DNA from: Lindgomyces ingoldianus
Lineage: Eukaryota; Ascomycota; Dothideomycetes; Pleosporales; Lindgomycetaceae
Assembly (NCBI RefSeq): GCF_010093535.1
Contig: NW_022985196.1
Location: forward strand, 457,835-521,834
Reading direction: 5' to 3'
DNA length: 64,000 nt
The notes beneath the pieces were generated by a model. That model saw nothing but the letters and a program-made list of their open reading frames with translations. It had not been told where the DNA came from and searched no databases. The position numbers were made by a program, and so were the translations under genes. This document shows, one piece after another, positions 11,273 to 21,631 of this stretch; position 1 is the first letter of the stretch; each line of letters begins with the position of its first letter.

Positions 11273-12298
11273 TTAAGACCGGTCTTTCATCTCACGCAGC
11301 GTCTTCATCACCTGGACCGGTTCATCATGTCCTACCAACGCCTGGATGTTAGGGTCATTGACACGCATGAACACATTGTGTTGCTATTAATGTGTCAGAT
11401 TTTCTTTCCCTCGAATAGAATACGCCATGGCTCACCTTCTCATCCCCGATTGTAAACTTCCCCTGGGTTTCCTTGTTGTCCTTGGCATACTCTTCCAATC
11501 TCCTAATGGCATCGTTATCCAGCACCTTCTTCGCGAACCTCACATTACCCTTGGTGTATTCGTGTCCCGGGTACACCTTTGTGTCATCCGGAAGCGAAGC
11601 GAGTGTCTCGTTCAACGCCTTGTGCATCTCTGTTGCATTGCCCTCGAAGAACCGACCACAACCTCCAATGAAGAGCGTGTCACCCGTGAAGACTGCCTTG
11701 TCAGATCCGTCCTCGAAGAAGTAACAGATGCTGTCCTGCGTGTGGCAGGGGGTGTGGAGCGCCGTTACTTTAATGTTATCGCCGACATTGAAGGTGGATT
11801 TATGCTCGGGGGTTGTGGTGACTTTGTCGCAGTCTTTGCCGCCGATGATTGGCAGCTTGAAGTATTTGATCTGGAAAGTTAGCTTCCATTATTATTCAAA
11901 ATTTGGGAGCTTACAATCTCAGCATTTCCTCCGGCATGGTCGTGGTGGCTGAAAGGCGTGAGCTTATCCTTCAGGCGAATAGTTCATAGGCTGGGAAGCG
12001 TACTGGTGAGTATTTATGATCTTTGACAATTTAATGTCACCGCTATCTGTCTTATCCTTGAGATATGGTAGTACTCTAAAGAATTTAAGCAATCGTATGA
12101 AGCTTAGAGGGAACCATCAGCTTTGTAACTCACTCCAGCGGATTTGCGGGGTCTATGATGACGGCTTCCTTTGACTTGTCGTCGGTAACTAGATAGGCAT
12201 AATTGTTGCCCGTCCCCTCCCCTAACTTGATGTCAAAATATCAGCTAAAAGCCATCAATATGGGTGCCCATACACATTGGGATCGAGAAGATATGCAT
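11273..12298 (-). CDS. GLO2: Hydroxyacylglutathione hydrolase (glyoxalase II)
   Basis: Six exons: 12298-12274, 12221-12134, 12075-12004, 11948-11915, 11870-11436 and 11383-11273, giving 254 residues, the usual family length. Joining exons 3 and 4 produces the metallo-beta-lactamase signature NTHHHHDHAGGN, split by a 55-bp intron inside the histidine cluster. Further ligands lie in ALHTPCHTQDS and FTGDTLFIGGCGR, and the C-terminal glutathione-binding part reads YPGHEYTKGNVRFA. The enzyme hydrolyses S-D-lactoylglutathione to D-lactate and glutathione, the second step of methylglyoxal detoxification. The start MHIFSIPMWEGTGNNYAYLV appears only after removal of the first 52-bp intron and matches the fungal family start, which fixes the very short first exon (25 nt). 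No mitochondrial extension is seen, so the product is probably cytosolic. The gene is intact, unlike its fucosidase neighbour. Confidence 0.92.
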
Positions 12299-13215
12299 GG
12301 TGCGCTGCAGAATTAGCTTCGAACATCAATTTCGTCTAAGATTGTTGGTGTCTTACCTTCGTAATTGAATTGGAGAATAGTCTGAATGAGCTTCGCTTGA
12401 TTGCGGTTGCGAGTAAGCTCATAAGGGAGATGCTAGGTATTAGTCGTGGTGTTATGGAAGATTGATCAGCACTCTCGACGAAGTGCCGAATGACATGAGG
12501 ACAGGACTTTGGAATGCGGGCGCCACTTATCGATAAGAGTCACGTGCTTCCGTGATAAGGTCTTCCGTCTCAGCGGTTTCAAAACGTCCCTCTTTGTTGA
12601 TCTCCTTCAATATTCCTCTGTGCTGATTAAAATGCCCACTGACTGATCCTCCAGATGCGTTTGGGTGGTAGCTTTAACTCCCCTGAAGCGGTATTTTGAC
12701 ACTCACAACAAAACAATGGTCATCAATACGTCCTGCCCAAATGATATTACTTATTCTCCTAGACTTTTCCATCATCCTGCATATTGTTACAGAGCTTATC
12801 AGGAGTCTTTTCAGATGGTTTATGCCTGTACCACGCGTCTCTTGGAAACAATATAAACTTCCGGCTTCCGTCGTTTCCTTTGTCATCTTCTTCGCTACGT
12901 TTATTACTACTCACCCTAGATGGGAACGATCTAGGTTCATTATATTTTGAAAGCGCTCAAGTCCTGGATTTGATATAGGTTTTTGTGGATGGAGCGAAAT
13001 ACTTCATCGGTCTCTTCTCGTCCACCGATTCACTTGTTGACCGTGAACGCCATGCTGTCATTGATATTATCTCTAAGCAGCCTCATATACTCACAGTCCC
13101 GTGTCGGTTAACAACTGTCCAACTCAGCCAAATGACTCTCATGGCCCTGGCACCTCTCCTTGTCAACTCCTCCATTGTTTTGACACTACCTCCGGTTTAA
13201 CACCAACTCCGCAAC
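12299..13215. other. Intergenic region upstream of GLO2
   Basis: About 900 bp between the GLO2 start and the next plus-strand gene. Several short overlapping frames at 12665-12978 and 12985-13352 are mutually inconsistent and lack motifs. The final part, about 13100-13215, is C-rich and pyrimidine-rich and may be the leader of the gene starting at 13216. Confidence 0.4.
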
Positions 13216-14656
13216 ATGCCAACACGACTCTGCCGAGACGAGCGGCGTCCTGCCGAGCAACATCAGCAGGGTACCAACCGGTCCAATGTCCCCTCACCTA
13301 CCCTGCTTGGCATGGGGGCCCAACGAAAGGACCTGATCAAATTTTATCCTAATCCGACAGAGCATCCCTTCCCAGCCCGTATTCCAGCCCACCCAGAAGA
13401 CGATAGTCGCGGTAAATCCATGTACCGAATCCCCGGATACCGATACCCACATACGTTATCGTTCATGGGCGAGTTCATCCCCGAAGCTGAGGCACAGATC
13501 ATTTCTGCATTTGAGAAGGGCAAGAAGCAAGGTGCCGCGCCCAATAACAAGGATCCACCAGCTGCGTCTTCGTTCGGCAAGAGGCCTTTCCAAGTTTCGA
13601 CTGAGGATAGAGGTGAGGATACGAACATTGAGCATGAGGTCCCTAGCAAGGGCGGAGATTGGCGTGGATCTGTCAAATCTGTGTAAGCTTGGCCAATCTT
13701 TAACCTTACATTAGCTACGTGCAATTAATATGTTGCTAATTTTATCTTGGCAGACTTGTCACGGGTCTCAGATGGGCAGCCGCACAGTTCGGCCTCATCT
13801 TTGCAAACCCCAATGCAGTTCTCCCAGTTCCTGAGAACGGAAATCAAGCTATTCTAAGAAACCTCACGGGTAGAAACACTCGAAACGACATCAAGGCTTA
13901 TGTGGCTCGGCCACTTGTCCCTGGGCACCTGCACGCTATCGAAGGCGATCTGTCCGATAATGAATCCTGCTTTAAGACAGCTTCTCCCTACCGTAGCAAA
14001 TACACCCGTAACGGCGATGAACACAAGACCTTCCTTCCAAATTCGGCACTCTGCCTGAACCAAGATGCCGGTTCTGACTCTGCGACCGAGTTAGAATCCG
14101 ACAAGTTAGCACTTTCATTCCTCAACAAAGGTGCTACCCAAGACCTCCCCGTTGAGGCTGCTTCTGGGCTAATGTTATTTTTAATCGATCTTTCGGTGAG
14201 ACGTTAAGCCCGGTCACCACCCAACGCCCGACTCCGGATCCTCGAGAATCAGACGTACAATATCCCGATTTCCCTCTTCCTTCATCTGAGGTACCCGCCG
14301 AAGTTGTTTCGAACAATCTACCTCTAAAGCTCCGTCCAAACCAACTCACCATAGCTGCGGGTTACCGTCCTCAACATCCCTGCGACGCTCTTTTCAAGCG
14401 CGGGTACGCTGGAATCAATCCAGCCGGCGCGTATGCACGTCCAGCTATCCCTCATCCTCGTCCCGATCCGAACAATCACACAGATACTGGGTATCCATAT
14501 GCGATGAATACCATGCGTCGACCTAAAATCGTATTTGGATCTTTCGGGTCCTTTGAAGGTTCCCCAGCTTCTTCGAGGAGCCGGGATATCGATTGTTACC
14601 TACAGTTAAGGAAGACCAGGGCGGAGAATCGGATAGGGGCTACGTGTAGAAAATAG
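13216..14656 (+). CDS. Hypothetical protein with an unresolved frame break
   Basis: Exon 1 runs 13216-13682. A 71-bp GT-AG intron (13683-13753) joins it in frame to a second exon encoding LVTGLRWAAAQFGLIFANP and about 130 further residues. That frame stops at 14205-14207, but a long proline-rich continuation is open in a shifted frame from about 14165 (NVIFNRSFGETLSPV) to a stop near 14654-14656. It shows coding-like third positions and motifs such as RPAIPHPRPDPNNH. Either a 1-bp indel near 14165 broke the gene, or an atypical short intron is missed; a 41-bp GC donor candidate around 14164-14204 fits by phase but is weak. The product is polar, without a signal peptide or membrane segment. 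No family was recognised and no function is proposed. Confidence 0.45.
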
Positions 14657-15608
14657 GACCGTTCTCGCTTTCCCGCGGTGGAGTTTAGTGGAGGTAGGGA
14701 TAAGTGCGTAGGGTGAAAAGGACTAGAGATAGAGGGAGGGTCTGTTCTCAATCACCTGACACGGAGCGTAGAGATGCTCGACTGAAGTCTCAAACATGGC
14801 TGCGTAATTAGAACCACGAGAGTCTCCAACTGTTAGTATATATGGAGTAAAATTGTGAGTGCATGACCGGCCGGTGTATCAACACGGATATCTGATGTTC
14901 CCGACCTTTGTCCTGTCGTAGGCTTGGTGGATGGGTAGTACGATATTTAGGCTGCTATAAATGTCGGGTAAGGGAGAATCCTGTCTTCCCCTCTTACTTT
15001 AGCAACAGTCTGGTATATACATATCATGTGGTGTGGGCCCCATGGCTGCTTCAGTGCAGCTATAGGTGATGGAATAGTCGGTGCTTTTTCTAGCAGACAG
15101 AGCATTAATAATTACCTAAACAGGTGCCCTATCTCCTTTCCCCTAAATTTCAATAGCTATGAATCAGGTAATTTAAGGCGCCACAATAGTGCAGCACCAC
15201 TGTAACTAATCGTACCTACGGATGTAGAGGACGACGGTTTCATAGGCAACAGCGATAACGGGCTGGGATCAGACAATCGTTTTTGACCTTAATTAAAAAG
15301 TTCCAACATCTTACAACCAATAACAACGCAGCTTAGCCACTTGTGAATCACAACAATACCATTCTAGAAACAGAGAGCACTGTTATTTCGTCAAGGCCAT
15401 ATCCCAGACGTCCAATGTAATTTGTGTGTTGGAGCCAGTTGATCACTATAGAAACTAGGGTAAGGAAAGCCAGTATATAAACCCCTTCCTCATATACACA
15501 CAACACCCTTACACCAACTCCTCATCTAAAAGGTGCTCTTCAATCCCATCGCCTAACCCCAAAACTCCTTACCCTAAACCTCATCATCACAACCCACCTT
15601 CACCCACC
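14657..15608. other. Intergenic region upstream of the small acidic protein gene
   Basis: About 950 bp without convincing coding sequence. Its last 130 bp look like a fungal core promoter and leader, described separately. No repeats or RNA genes were recognised in the rest. Confidence 0.4.
15474..15480 (+). promoter_or_regulatory. TATA box upstream of the gene at 15609
   Basis: TATATAA lies 129 bp before the ATG at 15609. It is followed by a C/T-rich leader (about 15482-15608, with many CCTTAC and CACAAC stretches), the arrangement typical of expressed filamentous-fungus genes. It supports the small downstream frame being a real gene. Confidence 0.5.
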
Positions 15609-15911
15609 ATGCATACTTTCACATTCCAACGCCCAAGCTGGCTTACCCCTGCCATCCTCTCCGCGCCTTCTACATATGCAAAATTGCAATGCCAACCTGC
15701 CGACGCGTTCACTGCCGCTACAATCAGAGCAGGCGCAGGGGGTGTCTTGACGGTGGAAACGAATGACCTGCCGATGAAAGCGAAAAAGGTGAGGGAGGAT
15801 GGGGAAGAGGAAGAGGAAGAAGAAGAGGATGAGGAGGCGAGGTTTAAGTTATATGTTTCCCGCGGCGAGTTTGGGAAGATCTTGGGTGTTGTGGATGTTC
15901 AGCTGGTTTGA
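15609..15911 (+). CDS. Small acidic hypothetical protein (100 aa)
   Basis: A single-exon frame of 100 residues starts at an ATG in a CACCATGC context. Residues 57-78 form a lysine/acidic block with a long run of Glu and Asp (roughly residues 63-77), followed by a hydrophobic C-terminal segment, KLYVSRGEFGKILGVVDVQL. No signal peptide, cysteines or known domain were seen. Its reality rests on the TATA box and pyrimidine-rich leader in front of it and on the clean start context. A larger gene with introns cannot be excluded. Confidence 0.45.
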   Translation: MHTFTFQRPSWLTPAILSAPSTYAKLQCQPADAFTAATIRAGAGGVLTVETNDLPMKAKKVREDGEEEEEEEEDEEARFKLYVSRGEFGKILGVVDVQLV

Positions 15912-16668
15912 TGGGTGGGAGAAGGGCGGGTTGATGCCCTATTATTTCCATGAAGTATGAGACGGAGAGCAGCCGATTTGGTTGTGTTGCAGGCACGAAG
16001 AATGCGGATGCAAGTCGGTAATGCATGAGACACGGGCTATGCTGCAAAGATTCTGATTCAAGGTAGCTATGCCGAAATGCAAATATTAGTTGGATAGGAC
16101 TATGTGGTGGTGTATGTGCATGTCAAATACCGCTCAATTAACTCGAACAATAAATTAACTACATATTCTGTCTCATACCACCTACACAGCCTAGGGCTTT
16201 CCAAACCTGTTAATATCGCACTAAGATGTTTTAATCTAACCAACTTCATCGTGGATAATGTTGTCGATTTGGCGGTGTAAAACAATTCGAGGCTCCACCC
16301 CAAGAAGCATATCCTCGAGCTCTCGAGTCCACTGGCATTCAACAGCCTTACTTTGGTTGCCTTGGATGCAATATGAATGAGTGCGCAGAGTGCAAGCGCC
16401 TTATCTTCTCGAGTCCCAACCCCGATAAGGACCTCTGCAGCATAGGAACGCTGTTGCGTAAGTCTATGTTGCGCTCATCATCTCACCCACGACTACCTGG
16501 AGGAATAAGCAGGCTAAATACCCAACTCTTGACTGTCGAGTTCGGTGCTGAGCGTTTTAGCCATGGCAGTGTTTCCTGCATCGAGTCGTCCTGCATTCAG
16601 GACAACAAGCCCCTCTTCTAACAATGATGCCAACTATACCGTGATATGGATGCTATCTTAAAACTCCT
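15912..16668. other. Intergenic region between convergent genes
   Basis: The region lies between the stop of the acidic protein and the stop of the minus-strand membrane protein. Short frames on either strand (16100-16342, 16373-16621) have no motif. Nothing else was recognised. Confidence 0.4.
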
Positions 16669-17609
16669 TCATTTATGTCCTTCAGTTGGAAGTTCACTAT
16701 ACCCATAACCTTGCTGATGTGCATGGCTCGGATATCCATCCAGCTGATGTACCTGACTCTCCATTCCAGGCAGCTCAGTCCTCCCCCATTGGTGAATCGG
16801 ATAGCCAGGCACATCCGGTGGATACTTTTGCTGCGGCTGTCCAACCATGCCATAATATCCACCAGCGTCGCCGGGAGGAGGAGCAGCAAGAAGGGGTGCG
16901 TTTTGTTGGTTCCGCCTTCGTCGTGACAAGAGCCACCAACCCAGTATGGCGGCGAAAACAGCAAAGGCGACGCCGCCGACGACACCACCTACAATCGCAC
17001 CTGTATTTGTTCCGCCCCCTGAAGAGGAGGCTTTTGTGTTTGTAGGGCCGGGACCAGTGGTGCCTGCGGTGGACAGGGCAGTAGCGCCGGATGCTGAGTT
17101 CTTGGGGGATGCAGAGGTGGAGGATGCAGAGGTTGCGCTGGCCTGAGTTGTTCGGTAGATAGTAAACGCCGCGAAGCCTCCTTCTGCGCCGCAAGCATAG
17201 TTGTATAGTGTACCGATATTCGGCTGGGTTTGGATGATAGTCTGTGTAACGCAAGGCCAGGAGGTATCGGTGCTAGCACGTCAACTGTTAGCGTAAACAA
17301 GCGAGAGGTCTAGATTCAACGTACCAGGTTAACGTCACGTCTAAGTCTGTTGAAGATGCATTGAAGGCATTTTGGCAGTTCACACGCAGGCCCATTGAAC
17401 TCAAGTACGCCGTCCCGTAACACCCAGCATATTTTCCAGATGTTGTGTAAATCTCAACAGAATTACACGTTAACTTTTCCCCTACACGTCGCGTCAACTA
17501 CAGATCAAAGAGTTGGGCTTATCGACTCACATCCAGTGGCACCAGAATACCATCCCAATAGATCCCCCGCCCTCTTATCGAGTCGTGGCGCCGGCGTGAT
17601 CAGAGCCAT
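16669..17609 (-). CDS. Single-pass membrane protein with Ser/Thr-rich ectodomain
   Basis: Three exons: 17609-17531, 17481-17325 and 17272-16669, with introns of 49 and 52 bp, giving 279 residues. The N-terminal part has a Cys-bearing extracellular-type segment (CNSVEIYTTSGKYAGCYGTA, SWPCV, YNYACG). A Ser/Thr/Ala stalk of about 45 residues follows, then one membrane helix, GAIVGGVVGGVAFAVFAAIL, immediately followed by the basic stop-transfer RRRR. The cytosolic tail is rich in Pro, Gly, Tyr and Gln. This architecture is common among uncharacterised fungal surface proteins with WSC/SKG6-like anchors. A cleavable signal peptide is not obvious at the chosen Met (MALITPAPRLDKR), which resembles the start of related fungal proteins; a further upstream exon is possible. 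No specific function can be assigned. Confidence 0.7.
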
Positions 17610-18370
17610 CGAAGTTGGAGTTGACGATCGTCCCAACAATCGTCGCTTGATGTCTCAAATCCTGCAGGAAAGAAAGCTTGTCGAGGATGAAGCTTGAATT
17701 ATGAATGAGTGACAAGAGGTCCGGCTGCGCCTGGTTGCCGGGCCCCTCTTAAAGGCGGGCTATTGTTCCCATTGTTGAAATGATGAGCCGCAGATTGCGC
17801 CCCTCTCGGAAATAGCTTCGAGTTCGCTGCATAGACTTCTAGCGACAACTTGTTGTTTCAAGCAGGGAATTGTGGCAATAGGGTTTCATGATTGGATGGC
17901 TGACGAATTAGAGGAAGAACCGACAAGGGGTTTGGCTCCAAGGCGGTTAAGAATGTCGTATTTTTAGCCATCCCCACAAGCACCAAGCCTGACGCCAGCG
18001 CAGGTTTCGCGCCGAGCTGGCTCCAAGAGATACGATCTTGATGGAAGAAGAGCGTTGAAAAGTGTTCGAGAAATCTTAAAACGTCGACGGGTAGTAGTTG
18101 TAGACGCCTCAGCCACCCGAATCACATCATCTGGAAGGCCTGGAGAAACGCTGTGCCTCGGCACTCCGGAAAAATCCAGCTACGGACGAAATATCGCGCT
18201 GGGGGCCGTATCCCACCCGACCGCGTCATCGTTTCGCTCTCGCGTTGGAGGCAAGTTTGGCTGGAGGCGGGGGGGAGGGGGTCAGTTGGTTACATTTTGC
18301 ATCCTCGACATGAGTTATGTAGCGGTGAGCGTTCTGCTAGCTTGGAGAAATATCTAGTGCAAAATTCAGG
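17610..18370. other. Intergenic region between two minus-strand membrane protein genes
   Basis: About 760 bp. Overlapping short frames on both strands (17964-18593) show no domain or splice-consistent structure. There is a G-rich run near 18268-18285. Nothing else was recognised. Confidence 0.4.
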
Positions 18371-20408
18371 TCATGTTGTGCCCTTCTCTCGCTCAGTACG
18401 AGTATCTGTGGAAAGTTCTTCCTTTCCGCCGCCAGATCGACAGAACCTCACACTTCTCAATCCATACCTCCCTCTAATGTACTTCTCGATCTCCCGCTCT
18501 TCGACATGCTGCAACAATGGCGTATCAAAAGCGTTCGCTACCACTAGCGGGTTAAAAGATGCCGGAAAGGGAAGTTCATTCCATCCCCAATAAAGCGGAA
18601 CAACAGCAACGACTGCGAGTAAGCTGGTGACAACCGCGCAGATTAGATATGGCGTGCTGATGGTGAATACGATGGACTTCTCTTGCTCTTTGAGTGAGAC
18701 CCTCTGAGTCCAGTTTTGTATATTGGGAAGGCCTTCTTCTACCAAGGATGAGAGACCGAAAAGGACATTCATGTCAGTCACGTTGTTGGCGGCTGCAACA
18801 GCCGTTCGGAAGGCCATTTCGCGGAGACGATCGAGGGTAAACTTGAGGAACTGTTAGCTCGCAATCCACGGTTGATTAAGATGGGTGCTCAGCTGCTCAT
18901 ACCTGCGTAGGATCCCGGAAAGTCGAGGAACAGTTGACGGCATTGATATCTCCGTTTAGGAACCGCTTTCCAAGAAGAAGGCGTGGATCGTTGCCCGCTG
19001 TGATGAAACCGCCGCCATTACTGTAGATGGATATTTCTTGGTTGAATTGAGCCATATAAAAGTTGGGCCAGTGGGTCGTCGAACCCCATGGCGGGTCAAC
19101 AGACATGTTGTGTAAAGCATCAAACATGTTCCATGAAGGGCTACGAATATTTAGCAAAGTAAGTGGACGACAAGGGCAGTAGGGGGACTCGCGTTTGAAA
19201 TAAAAGAGTGTCGTTCTGCCAATGAGGATGCTGCAACTGGATGGTGTGGTTCCGCAATTCGACCGCGTATTCGACTACTGCATGATGTAGGGAGCACCGT
19301 GTGATTGATAGCTCTCCACCACAAACAGGTTGCGTCTTGAAGAGATTGACAACATCGAACCACCCGCGACCTTCCACGGCTTCAAAGGCAGGCCGATCTT
19401 TATCATCACCATCAGACCCATCGAATCCTTGAAGACTAGCTGATGTGTTGAAAGCTGGGACAGCATCTCCAATGCTGTTATCTTCGTCTTGGTACAATCT
19501 TCTGACGGTGCTATTTACAGAAGCATCCCAAGCAATTTTGGAGCTTGAGCAGCGTATGTCGAACCCATAGCCCTAAAGAATTTTAATAGAAGCAACACGT
19601 GGAAGAGCTCCAATCTCACCTTGACCTTACCAGTACAGAGGCATCTACAGGTGCTGCTGCTATGGTTGATATAGACCGGTGACCTCTCTACATACTGGTC
19701 GTACACAGCATCGTAACTCGCCGATGTAAACGTAAGGTTTGGATACAAGTATCCTGGAGGGATAATTTGTGCTACTTTCAACTCATAATCGTTAAAGTAT
19801 TCTTTGACAAAGTTGCTGTTGACCACCGAAGCCCGTTGGAATAGTGGCCCACGGAGGGTAGACGCCAGGCACAGTATTGCGCTAATAGCAACCATATTTG
19901 GGCGCAGATGCAGCAAATTATCAACCGCACCCAAGAACGCTCGGGACTCGTAAATATCATACATGTTTCGAAGCGTTGTCCCTCGGCTTGTCGTCCTCCA
20001 GAAAGAGATGGTAGCCCCACCGGCAAGCGCGAATGCGGTCAGGCCGTCCATGAGGGTTGAGAGTACCGAAAGCCATACTTGTGGCTGGATATTGACGCTC
20101 TTGACTTGCCACTTGTTGACTGCAGTGGTGTTGCTGAGTACGAGTAGAACGACGGCGGCAACTGTCAGAAGGAAAACAGCGACTAGCGACAGGAATCCTG
20201 CCCAAGGGAAGTGCGCCATCTCAGAGGCGTGAATTGTGTAAAGGGTCACGTCCTCGTCAGGGTCTTTTGTAGGAGCTGCGAGGAGAGAATCCACGTCACC
20301 GCCATCATTCGCCGGCGGTAAAGTATCGTGGTCAGGTGGGGAACATTCATATTGCAATGTAGAGCGTCTAGATTCCATAGCCAGGGAGAAACTTCCTATT
20401 ATCCACAC
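18371..20408 (-). CDS. Polytopic fungal membrane protein, function unknown
   Basis: Four exons: 20408-19620, 19572-19193, 19140-18903 and 18850-18371. Phases sum correctly to 628 residues, or 618 if Met11 at 20378 is used. Membrane segments are AGFLSLVAVFLLTVAAVVLL, then VWLSVLSTLMDGLTAFALAG, a weaker one at MVAISAILCLASTL, and a C-terminal one at YLICAVVTSLLAVVAVVPLY. A large N-glycosylation-rich loop (several NxS/T such as NLTF, NHSS, NTSA, NHTI, NDTL) lies between the third and last helices. This layout resembles the DUF3176-like group of fungal membrane proteins, but I am not certain of the family name. Intron 2 (19141-19192, 52 bp) has no usable GT donor in phase; a GCGAGT donor joins NDTLLFQT to PSWNMFDAL exactly, so a GC-AG intron is inferred. 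Confidence 0.75.
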
Positions 20409-21631
20409 AAATGAGGTCCTAAGCTTAGATTATCGATTTGATTCTGAGCATTAGGACCACACTGTGTTGAGGGATCCTGAATAGCGCCTCCAAGAACTGA
20501 GGATTTCCGACTTGAAGACGACTTCTGTAACACTGGTGAGCAAAGTACCGAAGAGAAAACAAAGACCCCGTACTATTTTCATTTAATAAGGCCTGATGAA
20601 TCCTTCCATGATTAGCCGCTGCTGTGCCACCTGCTGCCTGTCTCGTCGCTCAGCCCCAAACTCCACTACCTGCACTAACCCTCAACGTCTTAGCTTAGCT
20701 TACCGAACAGTTTGCCCCGTACGCCCTGCGAGTTCCGTCGCGGTCCGAACGCCGACTCCCAGTCTCACTTGCAGGATTCTCTCATCCTCACCCGAAGGTT
20801 GAATAAAACATGCTAACGAGTTGATAGACCTTGTTGGTTTCACTGTCATCACGAAGACTGCTGGCCAATCAGGATCCCCTGCATTACACAACGTGGAGGG
20901 GTCTTGGTTTGAATCTCCTTCCGAGGCTTCACCAACCCCATCTTTGCCGAACTGCCTACTTGTGAGATGCGGTTCGTTGATTCTGTCGCCTTGGATTGTG
21001 CGTTGAGGAAGAGGGTATTGAGCTCCTTGTTGTGTCTATATCTGTGTCTTCATTGTCATATTTATCCCCTCAGCGACCTTTTTTTTTCCCCTCGTTGTCT
21101 TCAATGTCTCGGTTTGTCCTCTGGTGAATTGTTCCTTTCATTGATTATGTTGCCTGTGGGCGGTGGGTCAAGGAGGACTTGAGCATATCATTGCCATCGC
21201 CATGCCTTCACCATCATTGTGTCCTTCATCTATCCTCTACACTCCTTGCTGTCTCATTATTCTCTCTACACCCGCTGGGTGCCCAATACTGTAGAAAGAT
21301 TCCTTCTATAGAGCTCTGGCCTGCACAGACTCCGACCTAACAACGGCACCCGCCATCGACGCAGATGCGGAAAACCCGGGTGGCAAAGTCGAACCCTTGA
21401 AGCAAGAAGATGTAGGGGAAGTATCGGAAGGAAGTATCGTTCTTAGCTTGAAAGCACTGAAGCATTCGTGCTACCTATCAAAATCTGATAGGTACATTGT
21501 TGATTCTAGGGATTTCATCTATCTTGCAAACAGCCTGAAAAGCAACCACAACTAAACCATAGCCGAACAACCCAACCCCCCAAATATATACTCTAACCAC
21601 CCACCTCCCACCAACTCTTTCTCTAAAGCCC
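20409..21631. other. Intergenic region between the membrane protein gene and EFL1
   Basis: About 1.2 kb between the 5' end of the membrane protein gene and the 3' end of EFL1. Short overlapping frames at 20596-21182 lack motifs. A pyrimidine-rich stretch with a T-run lies near 21075-21090. Nothing further was recognised. Confidence 0.4.

Noticed and set aside
11427..11882. 151-residue plus-strand frame
   Set aside because: Antisense to the largest GLO2 exon, whose conserved metal and glutathione motifs lie on the minus strand.
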